Shown: positions 11,501 to 23,500 of the stretch, piece by piece
Layout: each line of letters opens with the position of its first letter
How positions within the stretch are numbered: the stretch's first letter is position 1
Origin: Oryzias latipes
Taxonomy: Eukaryota; Chordata; Actinopteri; Beloniformes; Adrianichthyidae
Direction: 5' to 3'
Assembly (NCBI RefSeq): GCF_002234675.1
Contig: NC_019869.2
Span: forward strand, 9,720,015 to 9,784,014
DNA length: 64,000 nucleotides
Translations under genes and position numbers: made by a program
The notes under the pieces: generated by a model
Database searches by the model: none
What the model was told of the DNA's origin: nothing
What the model saw: the letters and a program-made list of their open reading frames with translations, nothing else

Positions 11501-14500
11501 GTTGAGGTTCTCCTTAGGAGTGACCAGGTTAGACAGGATAAGGAACGAGTACATCAGAGGGACGGCTCATGTTGCCTGTGTTAGCGACAAAGTCAGAGAA
11601 GCCAGACTGAGATGGTTTGGACATGTTCAGAGGAGGGATAGTGGATATATTGGTAGAAGGATGTTGGAGATGGAACTGCCTGGCAGAAGGGCCAGAGGAC
11701 GGCCTAAGAGGAGATATATGGATGTCTTAACAGAGGACATGAAGTTGGCTAATGTTAGGGTAGAAGATGTCCATGATAGAGTGAGGTGGAAAACGATGAT
11801 TCGCTGTGGCGACCCCTGATGGGAAAAGCCGAAAGAGAAAGAAGAATGACATCCCCATGAATTCCTTAGTTTTAATGTTTGCTTAAAAGGCGAACTTGGT
11901 TCGTCATTTTAAAAGTCCTTTTGTCATTTTACAAAAGAATGAAGCAGATAACGATGGAAAGAGGAGACAGAAACTCTTTAAAAAAAAGTGTAGGACCTTT
12001 TCTGGAAAGAATAATTCCATCAAAAGTCATTTTTCTACGGTGGCCCAGAAGTCCAAATTAGACTAACAAATCACTTAATGCAAAAACATATTTAAGATCA
12101 CAACAACAATTAAAATAGCAAAATAAACAGTAATAAAAAAAAAAAAATTACATTTAAACATCAAAAAACAATTAAGTAAAATATACATTGAAATACTAAG
12201 TAAATCAAAATGATTTAGGGCCACCGTATTTCTCTGATAAAAAAAAAAAAAACTTTAGAAAGTTTGTGTCTTCAACTTCCAAAATGTCAGAAGTGGAATT
12301 TCCATATTTAATGTAATGCTTTCAAGCTAAATCCTAATTCTGAAGAAAGAGAATAAGGAAAAAATGCAATACTTTGATGAAAAGTACACATATTTTTTAA
12401 ACATTTTTAACTACTAATACGAAAAGTAATTTCAGCCAGAGTAGCACACATGGAGAGTGCAGCCAGTGGTTGTTTTGCCAGTTATGCTGAACACAGCTGG
12501 CTGTGTATCTGCTGGTGAGCATGTGCGGATGACGGGCTGATTGGTCAAAACAAAGAGCCCAAAGAAGGCTTTGACATTTTCTAACGTGGTTACCATGGGG
12601 ACCTGGCTCCTGCTGCACCAGGGGAGGAGTGGGTGTGAGCAGGAAGAGTGTCCCGTTGGGTGCTGGGAGGGCTGTGCACAATGAGAAGTGCTGTTCAAAA
12701 ATTTGGAAGGAGGGTTAAAAACTGTAACTCTTGGACGTGCAGTGCTGTGTGTGCGCGTTTGTGTGTGTGTCATCCAGTCCAGGAGTGACTCAGCTGGGAT
12801 TCAGCTTAGGTGTGTGTGTTTGTAAAAAATGAAGAAATCAAGCTGGAACTGAAGGTAAATGGGAAACACAGCTGTAACTGTGATACCTGGCTTACTGACT
12901 CAAAGACAACAAGTTGTGCAGCTTTGCAAGCAATAAAGTGCCACTAGAACAGCATGTGTGCACAGGTGTGTTACACTATAGTCTTGTGTTATTATGAAAC
13001 TTGGTCTGCCAAGACCCTAATGAAGGCAGAGTCTTCTAAAATGGATTTAAACAAATTATCATATGTACCAAATTTTTTGGAGGATAAGTCATTTTATTTT
13101 ATCATTTATTTTAATTTTTTTTTTGCATAGTTTGGCTGGGGGTGCAACCTATACTCAGGAGCAATTTATATATGATTTTTGATTAATAAATATTGGCTCA
13201 CATATTCTTTATTTTCCCGCTAACAACCTGTTGCCCTTTAGCGTTTGTTTCGCAACCGATAACGTTTGTGATCACATTTTTGGACAACCAATGAGCAGCA
13301 AATGTGATGTGTTCGTTGATGAAAATTTGATGTGAAAGCAGCGTTACATTGGGCTTGGCAAATCTTTTTCAATAGCATCACACCTTTCTACCAAAAGTTC
13401 AACATATACTCCAGTGTGACTTAATTACTAATACTAATGCATACTCATGCATAATTCTCTTTTATGCATTTTTTCTGGTGCTGCGACTCGTACTCGGGAG
13501 CGACGTATAACTTGAAAAAAATGCCATGTAGGATGACATAAAGTTTCACAGTGAGAAATCCCTGCCTCGAATCCTGGCTGGGTCCTTTTTGTGTGGAGTT
13601 TGTGTGTTCTCCTGGTGCATGTGTCGGTTTTCTCCGGCCACTTTCTCACACAGTCCAAAAACATGCTTCATAGGTGGAATAGCTAAATGGCTAAAGTGCC
13701 ACTATGTGTGCATGTGAGTGTGTGTTATTGTGTGGCCCTGTAACAGACTGATGACCTATGTAGGGTGTACCCCCCCCCTTATGCAAGTGTAGCTGGGATA
13801 GGCTCCAGCAACCCCAGAATTCAGCAGGTTCTGAAGATGGATGTATGTAAGTAGGATGACATAAAGCCTAAACAATATTTGAATTTAGTGTAAGTTCAGC
13901 AAGATAAGACAATTAATGTTTTGGAGTAACTTAATTTATCTCTTTTTTCCTAAATTGTAGTATTTTTGGGGGTGAACAACTTTTAAGACTTATATAAACA
14001 AAACAAAAAATCCTCTACTAGAAGGTTTTCCAAATCAGCGACTTTTTCACTACGTGTCAGTTTTTCAAATTACAACTCTAGAATATGATTGAAACATTGA
14101 TAAATTGTGCATTTGTGTTTAGATAAACAACAATTACAATGTCATCATTGTGTCTTCTCTGCTTTTTCACACAAACAACAGAAACATTTATATTCATCTA
14201 TCTTGAGAACCCACTGGATCCCGCTGCTGGAGCCAACCCAGCTACTGAACAAGGTGGGGTACACTTTGAACACCTGTCTGTTGCAGGGTCACACAATTAC
14301 ACCTATGGGCAATTTTGAGATGCCAATTAACCTATGAAGGAAGGAAGAAGACCAATGGGTTATGATGGGTTTGTCACATTGAAGCATATTATCATCAAGC
14401 AAAGTTGGGCTCAGATTACCTGATGCATTATCCATGTAGCTGACCATTGACACCTCTTTTTGCGAGAGTCCAAAAGAATGTAGGCAAGTCCCACTTTTAC

Positions 14501-17500
14501 TAAAAAACAAAAACAAAAGAAAACATTCACAGTGAATCAAGGGTAAGATCTTGACTTTCATGTTAATTTCATGTCAAGATTTGAATTTCTCATGTACCAG
14601 TAAGATTGCCATGTGCTTTGACAAGTAGGACATTTCTCACAGAAGTCTCCATGCCGTTGAGGTTCGTCACACACACACTTTCCACATACACACTTGCCCT
14701 GCCCATTGCAGAGTAAACCATTTGAAAAGCAGGTAATTGTGGAGAGGGGACAGCCACAGTCATCACCGCTCCACCCATCCTCGCAGACACACTGTCCCAA
14801 AACACACACACCTTGACCTTAAGGACAGATGGAAAAAGGGGGAAATTAGTTTACAGGTGTTAACAATTTTCAAAAGTCTCATTATTACAAACTAGTTTTG
14901 ATGTATTAGGGTTTTCCCTACCTGCACAGATTAGTCCCCCTTTGTATGGACAGGAGAAGTCATCTATTTCACAATATTTCCCTTGTATAGTCCCAAGTCT
15001 AACTTGGTCACACACACAGCTCCCACACACACACATTCCCCGCCCACTGCAGTCCACATCTGCACCGCTCGCTCTACAGCTCCTGCTTGGATCTGTGTTG
15101 TCATGCAGAAGATGCTCCTGCTTTGCACCATCTTGAGGCCCTTGACAGGGCAACTGTTCGTCTTCATGGCAATGCCCTGTTGTTCCGCATCGGCAGTGAC
15201 ATTTGGAACGGATCCTAACAACCGTCGACTCGTTGTAACCCACAGGGCGAACGATCACCCTCACGTCTTCATCTTTGCCATCATCAGCACAGGAGTGTTG
15301 ACCGATGGTGATATTAAAGTAGACCTGCATGACAAAAACAGGGCAGTATTTTTAGCTTCGCATTGACAGAACACTTTCTGGACAGTAAATTCTTTAAAAA
15401 TTGTGTTTTGGTGTTTTTAACATGTTCTTGTAGTAATTTTCTCAAGATGGAGAACACGCTCAAATTTGCGCTTTGTGTATTTCTTTATTCAAATCATTGT
15501 GAATTAAAAAAATGCTGTTTGAAAAAGTTACCCTATATTTTTGTCCTCATCTGGCATATTTAAATTTGGATTTGAGTTGGTAAATTTCTATCGTATGTTG
15601 ATGGATGCTACATTACTGAAAGTATTTACTTTTTCTGTTCAAACCTTTGTTTGTTTGCAGGAATGACAGTAAATGAATGGCATCTCTTTGCCTGGTTACA
15701 ACATCGATACCTCAATTTTAAACAGTACATAGGCAAAATCTAAATAGTTCTAAATAGTTGGAGTGACTCAGCATGAATAATTATCCTATTGATGTGGAAA
15801 ACTGTGCACAACAAGACCTTTTCCTGATATTTATCACCACTGCGGAAAACTTCTTTCCATAATTCAGTTTAATCCATCCAAGGATTAAAGGATTGAGCGT
15901 TTGTCTCTCACCACAATGAAACAATTACAGAGCAATGATTTAGTGTCTTGGAGTTTAAGAAGGATCACACAAAGGTTACAGAAAAGAGAATGTCAGCACA
16001 TTTATGAATGTGAAATAGAGAAACCAAAGCTACAATTCCCAGTGTATTCATATCTAGTGTATCTACATCTACATGTATTTATAGCCAAGTGCTTTTATGT
16101 TTTCCTTCAAATTGAAATATTTAATCATGCAGAGCAAATAGTCACAACAAACACTTTTAAAAACCCACTTTAATCCTCATTTGCTCTATTTTAAAGTGTT
16201 TCCAGTGGTCTTTTATAAATGATTATCCCATTTTTAGCCCAAATGATCTAGGACATAGTTTCTACAGAGCGGCAGTAGTTCATTAAAAATTTGCCTCTGA
16301 GCTGTGGGCTGGACTGTTGGTGCTGAGTAAGCCCGCCTGTACTTCCTGTCATCCATCTGTTTACGTGCTCTCCCACAATCTCACAGCCCCCCCACAACTC
16401 AACCTAACATCCGCAGTGAAACAAAAATGGCGAGAAATTTTTGAGAAGTTTAGAGCCAGATTCCAGCTCAGACGAGGGAAAAAAAAGACATACATTGATT
16501 TATTTGTCCACAAGTGAATCCATAGCAATGGAGCGGAGCAGAAAGCTTGTGGGCCGCCCAACGTGTTTACTAACAAATAGAACCTTTTACAAACAGCATT
16601 GTTTCGTCTGCTCCTGGTTTACAATTGAATAAAGAAATGCAATTTTAAGTTTAATTATGTTTTCTCCATCATGAGAAAAATGCCACAAAAACACAATTTT
16701 CCTCCAGGTCGGTCTTTAAGGTTATTTTCGTTATAAATCAAATGTCTCATTTGTTTGGATGGAGAGTCATATTAGGCAAGGCAAAGGTTTGAGGACAAAA
16801 AAGATCACGGAATCACATGGAAATGTTTTCCTGTTAAATACAGGCAATAATCCGCTCAACTTGGATTATTTAACAAATCTTCTCTGTCATGAAAGCTTTA
16901 GGTAATGTGCTTGTGTAGGTGTGTTCTTGCACGTCCAAACAATCCGAAACGGAGAAAAAAGGCTAAGAAACCTCTCTGTAAGTAAAAGTTCTCTTGATTG
17001 AATTTCTACAAACTGATACTCTGTAGGAGTGCTCACCGTCTGGTTTGGCTGCACTCCTGTGCAGCTCCAGCCTTTAGGCGTGGATCCATCGGGACACAGA
17101 GGAGACACAGAGACCCAGTATCTGCTGACTGCTTTGTCCTCCACTGACACAGACACCAACACCTCTGACAGCAGCCTCTGAGCGGGACAAAAGAAAGAGG
17201 GGGAATTAAATTTTAGCTTTACATGACACTAAAACGTCCAGTTTAATCTGATTTTGAGGTAGACTTAGATTAAATTCTCTAAAAGCAGCTCAATCATCAA
17301 CATCACTAGAAAGCACTTCCTTTCTTTGTGCCTACTCTTCTTTTACAAATACCAGGGGGTTTATGGGTAAGAGGGGGTGGAGCCAAAAATAGAATCTTTG
17401 TCTCCGTCCATGATTAGGACACATGGTTTCCTTGGGGATCTGATACTGCTACAATGGCAGCTTCTGTTTGGACTCTGTTTGTGTGTGTGTGTGTGTGTTT

Positions 17501-20500
17501 GTGTGCACATATGTGTGTAGATGCATGCCCCAATCTGAGGATTCGGCAGATTCACAAGGCAAACAATGGAGCACTTTGCCGGAGGCAAGATTATAGTCGC
17601 AGACTGCTGCCAACTGAACTAACCCAAGGTCTCACGCACACAAAAGCACGCTGAAGCTTACCCCTCCTTAGCCTCTTGTCCTCATCCATGTTTTTCTGTT
17701 TGAATTGTTCAAAAACCTCATGTAATGGTTGTTGAACTCTCTGTGATGTAAAAAGTGTGTTGTTGTACCACAAAACGTGCACAGAAATTTAACATATTTG
17801 AGTCTAGATGTCTGTTGTTGTAATATTGGGCTAAAAAATTCAATTGAATTCTGGAGCTCTGTCTGCTAATCTGATGGTACTAAAAAGGCTGCAAAAGGAA
17901 TAAGTAAAAAGAAAAGGTTCAACTGTGTTGCCACAACTGATTGGAGGATTCCTTTTACTAAGGGGAACACAATAGGACAGGGAGAATACCTTATATTCTT
18001 ACCTTATATGCATCCACCACCAGATCTACCAGGCTTGGTGCTTGACGGAGGCTTAACTTTCCCAAGTAGGAACCAGGAAGTAGGCGCACCAGCTCCTAGA
18101 GGAACAAACACATGAATTTAAAGAATAGTAAGCAACTTAGTGGCCTTAAACTAGAGTATCCACCCTGACAGTGGAAGGTTGTGAGTTAAAAATCCATGAT
18201 TGGTGGGACCCAATGCCTGCCTGCTTGACACTCAGCAAGGAGCTGGATTAAAACACTGCTCCGTCCAGGGGATGGGTCAAATGCAGAACATAATTTCACA
18301 CATCCAAATGTGTGATATGGAACCCCTACAGGGACATAAACGTAAAAAGAAATAGTACTGGTTTCTCGTGCACCAAAAAGTGTCAAACCAAAGACTTTAG
18401 AACTTGTTTTAGGTCACATTCAGAGATGACATAATGGTGACGCTGGACAAGCAAAGCCACGATGTCTTTGTAGGCGAGTCTGAAGGTAAAATAAAAGTTA
18501 GTAAGTTCACATAATGTCATTTTCAGATGACTTACTGAAAAGGTCTCCTATATGCAGATGACCATTTATTTTCTGGTGTGCACAGATACTTTCTTGTGCG
18601 CAAGAGAAACCAGTACAAATCTTTTTTTACTTCTTACGTCTATGTCTCTTTAGGGGCTCCGTAGCATGACAACTAATGGGACTTTAACTTTAGTTACACT
18701 GGAATGTGGATCATCAGGTAAAACTATCTGTTCAAGGGTTGCATCTGAGGGACAGATTACCTCATACCACTGGTACCGCTGTTTATCCACAGCGAAGACA
18801 GAGTAGATATGGTTTTCAAGCAGCTTTTCAGACAACTGTCCCAAACTGGGATGATCCTATAAAGGAGAAAACCCAACGATGAGATATGTGTCAATCTACT
18901 CTTAATCTTGAAACTACTTCTCACTCCTCACCATCTTTGTGCTTCCTGTGTAAACATTGTTTTCCAAGTGACAAAGGCCATCATGTGGCACAACAATCCC
19001 TGCCAGCCGGCTGTCCAGGGCGAGGTGAGAGGGCTGGTCAGTCATTAGGAGCAGCAGACGCTTTGCTTCAGATCGCCAACCAACTGCATCCTTGATAGAA
19101 AAGTCACATTTAGGTATGGTGTGTTAGCTCCTAAGTCTTTAGGACAATAAAGCAACAATTTCACAACAGTTTTTCGTTTTAATTTGAATTAGCACACATG
19201 TGAATTGCTCCAGATAGAATTTGTGCTTGAACCAACACACTATGTGGACATTTGCTGCAAAGACTCTACTTTTTTTTATGCCATAATCACATGCACTCAG
19301 GTTGACCCATGAAACTGCTGTGGGTTTTTGGGGTGCTCGGGCCTGTGGAGGGTTCGACATCTACAAAGGAACGCAGGTGTGTTCTGCAGTTCCCTTGAGT
19401 TTTATACGGCCACCTTAAGAGTTGTCATAAAAAGGAAATGTATGACAGTTGTGTGTGTGATAAGCAGATTATAAAGTATTTGTCATACTACGTTCACACC
19501 AGGCTCAAAAATGTGCTATCAAGAGACTAAATTCAATCAGAAATCTGTGTTAATGCACGTAAATGCAAATTTTGGGCTTCTACATTCAAAACGTTTCGCA
19601 TTCACACATCGCTACACACGTCACCACACACGTTTTTGAGTCTAGTTTGGGCCTCTAAGTACAAGACACGAGGCCATTGAATGCACATTGAAAGCTAAAC
19701 CAGTTGAACTTTGACCAATAATAGTCTCGGGTTTGCTAGTGATGTATGGTCAGCATCCTTTGTTATTTTCTGAAGTGGCAACTGTTTGCAAAGTGATCAT
19801 GGATGATGAATTAATAATTGCGTTTTGTGTCTTACCGTAATTCTATGGCACCAAGTCTCTCATAAATCGCAATAGAGCAGTGAAAGAAAAAGTCTGGCGC
19901 AAGATTCACAACATTTTGCATCAAACCTCTTCCAACTGTAGGGACATATGCTAGTATGCGACAGTCTAGTGTGAACACTGTATGCTAAAAGCGCCTTCAA
20001 GAATCTTCCTTTGGCTCATTCTTGAACACACATCACATGCCTGTTGTGTACGTAGCATAGGAATATTGTAAGTTACACGCAATTATGACCTACGAGTAAT
20101 GCTGTTGTGTGATGCCCTTTTACGTAGCACTTCAGCTGGTGGTAAGGTACTGGCTCCTCCCTGACCGTAAACAAATGCTGCACACACCTATAAGACACCT
20201 GTAGGATGCCCGCACAAACTACACTCTAATTTCCTAATATGTAACAGTCAGGCTGCAGGCAAGGAGCGCACACTTACCTGAACAGCCCTAAAGGGCCCTT
20301 TGCACAGCACACAGGACTTAAGGGGGTGGAAAAAAGGAAAATCTGTATGACGTGCCTGTGTCTCGGATGCGGACAGTCTGCGTGCCCTGTACATGTACAC
20401 CGCAGAGAGCCCATATCCATCCATAAGGGCAGTTGTGACGAAGGCCTAACGTGTGTCGTTGGCTAACAAGGTATGTACCTATCTATGTAGTGTGTTATGA

Positions 20501-23500
20501 TTAAAAAAACAACAGTTATATGTAAGTTTTTCCCACTGGATTGCAATATCACACATGTAAATACCCTACAGTAAAAAAATAATGAAATGGCATGACAGGC
20601 TGTTTGTCGTTCATCTCAAACTTTTCTTAAAAACTCTCAGTCTAAGTAAAGTGCTGATGATTTTTTTTGGACTTAACATAGGGAGCTTGATAACTAACAG
20701 GACCTTTTTCACAGGACTCCATATGCTTCCCATTTTGAAGTTTTATGAGTGCGGTAAAAGAAAAATGCAGTGTCAAACTTTTCAGTCATCGGAATCAGAT
20801 CTATTGCCGTTATGTTCACATTTTTCTGTAAAGAAGAAACAATTTAAAACAGCTAAAATCCCACGAGCTGACAGTGTCTCCTTTATGTCTTTAACCTCTG
20901 CAGAGACCGTGTGAGAAAATAAGAGCAAATGCGTGAGCAATTGAGGAAAGCTTATAAGTAGCTAATGGAGAATCTATTTCTGGCCTTGATGACCACCATG
21001 ATGTTTCCCTGAAAACTGGTTGCTTCGTGCCCCCTTACATGGCGTGACTCAGCCCCAGTGTAAGCATTTGTGACTGTTTGTGTGCCATACTTCCACACTG
21101 ATGTCTTCTGCTTAATGCTATTGCAGAGATAACGTTCAATGCTGAGTCAGAGTTCACCCATTGTCCCTGAACAAAAGCCCTTCTCAGTGTCATGCAGACA
21201 CAACACTGAAGGCCCCATTCACCTGGCAGACAGCAGCTTGCAGCATGGCGTCCAGCCCTCCTTCAGGTGTGTCCATGTTACCAGAGATGCGCTGGCGCTT
21301 GATCGTACGCGTGAACTCGCTCATATTCCCAGTCATGCTGAGAACGTGGTGGAAACCGTGGGCCGGGCGACAGCGGATCTCATAATCGCTGGCGAGAAAC
21401 GCAAAACAGTCTTATGTTTTAAGCTGCAACAGTCAGGAATGCAGAGCTGCTGCACTGCTTTACATGCACATCTCGTATTCATAATGCTGTCCTAGCATCC
21501 AAGTTTATGTTGACCACACAAGACCATCTCTACCTTGTCACTTCCTCTTTTTTTTAATACATTAATATTTTTTGTATCTTAAAAACATCTGAGAATTTTT
21601 TTTAAATTGTAAAGTGCAAAAAAGATAGAAAATATACTACATGTGTTTTTCATGTATCCAAATAATAAAAGAGGGCTGGACTGTTGTTGCAGAGTAAGCC
21701 TGCGCTCATTTTCCATCATTCCTTTGTTTACACTCTCTCCCGCTAGCTTACAGTCCCTCACAGGGTGAGCAATCTTGTAGCTATCCAGCCATACAGTTTA
21801 GTTCCTGATTCCAGCTCAGACGAGTAAAATAAAGACGTACATGGATCTATTTGCAATTGGATGCATCAGAATGGAGCGGAGCAGGAAGCTTGTGACCTGA
21901 TGATTGTAGTTTGTACTTAACAACTACAAGCTTTTTTAAACTGCATTTTTTTATCTGCTCCTGATTTATGATTTGAAGAAAGAAATACTTAGAAATGTAA
22001 TATTTAGCTTAATTTCCCTTATATATGCCCTCTATCATCAAAACAATATGACAAAAACATGTTAATAACACCAAAAACATAATGTTTATTGGAGTGCGTC
22101 TTTAACCAACCTCTTACCTGCAGGGGTTGTTGATCTTAGAAGGGTGTACATTGATGTAAGGTGACACAGGTTTATCCACAAACGAGCCAAAACCCAGCCA
22201 AAGGTCTGAGGTGTGCTGCATCATACGAAGAGACAAGGCCACACCCACCGTCTTCAACTACATTACAGATAGGGAGAGATCCAGGATGCACAAGAACACA
22301 ACAGGAAAGATGAGAAAGAGAGTGTACCTCTTTGGTTCATTCTGAAATTTGTTCTAATAATCATCAGTTACAGATAATTACAGACTGCAGAACTTTGACT
22401 TAATACGAAAATGTAACATTTACGTGATCAAGGTTTTCCTGCATGGAGGCTGACACATCCACCAGGTAGTACAAGTCCACAGGATATCGCTCCAACTGCG
22501 TCACAGCTACAATGAAACTGGCCTCTGAACCTAAGAAGAGACGTACCCACACAATTTTATTAGTTACATTTGTCCCTGCTCTAAAACTGAAAAATAGTTG
22601 TTGCATGGGTGCTGGATGCATGAAAACATTTTGAATCGCAGGGGCCTTCACCTGGTCTGAGAGTGATGCTTATGTGCTGCGGAGACACTTGTGTCCTGGT
22701 GAGCCTGCCGACCTCCACCTTGATCTCAGACAGCTCCAGGAATTCTGGTCCACAGCCTCTCTTCTGCAGGTTTCCTGGCAGATCACAGCGATGGCTTGGC
22801 CCCACCTTGTCTAGAAAGTCCTACAGATCAAGAGATCAATCATCTGTTGATCTATTCTAAAAGCGTTCCCAGAGGTCTTTTGATTAGGATTTAACCAATT
22901 TTAGCCTAAAATCAAAATATGTGTAGTTTTCTGGGTTTTCTAGGACATAGCAATCCCTCTCTGTTTACAGGCTCTCCCACCAGCTTACAGCCCCTTACAG
23001 CCCCAACCTAACATGGTAAAAAAACGGCATGCAACATTGGAACTATCCAGACATAGTTTTAAGACAGATGCCAGCTCAGACGAGGAAAACAAAGACGTTT
23101 ATGGACCTTTTGACCCATCACGTCAACAATGTGGGATGTCGCCTGTTGGTCAGAATTGACATAACATAGAATGAATTGCTCTTTTGCTGCTGAAATATTT
23201 TAATTTAGGGTGAAATCAAACTCTCTGGAGCAAATCTAAAGCAGGTTGACTAAAAAAAGATCCAGGTCAGGTGGACAATCTGTAATATAAAAAGTGGGCA
23301 CGAAAAGCAGTTAATTGGTATCAGCCAAATCAAATTTGAGGTTTTGGACTCTGAAAAAGATACAGCTCCCGGTTAGAAACCACCTGGCTTGTCATCTGCA
23401 ACTGAAACCACTTTCACTGTTGCTCCCTTTGGTTTCATTTTCTGTTGGCTTGTTTTTTGTTTGGCTTTGTGATGGATTGACACTGACATCAGAAACCTGG

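Noticed and set aside
14598..14600. Reading on past exon 12 of itgb8 into YMRNSNLDMKLT
   Set aside because: A GT donor lies at 14597-14596, and the next exon resumes the human-like CLH...LSQ sequence in phase.
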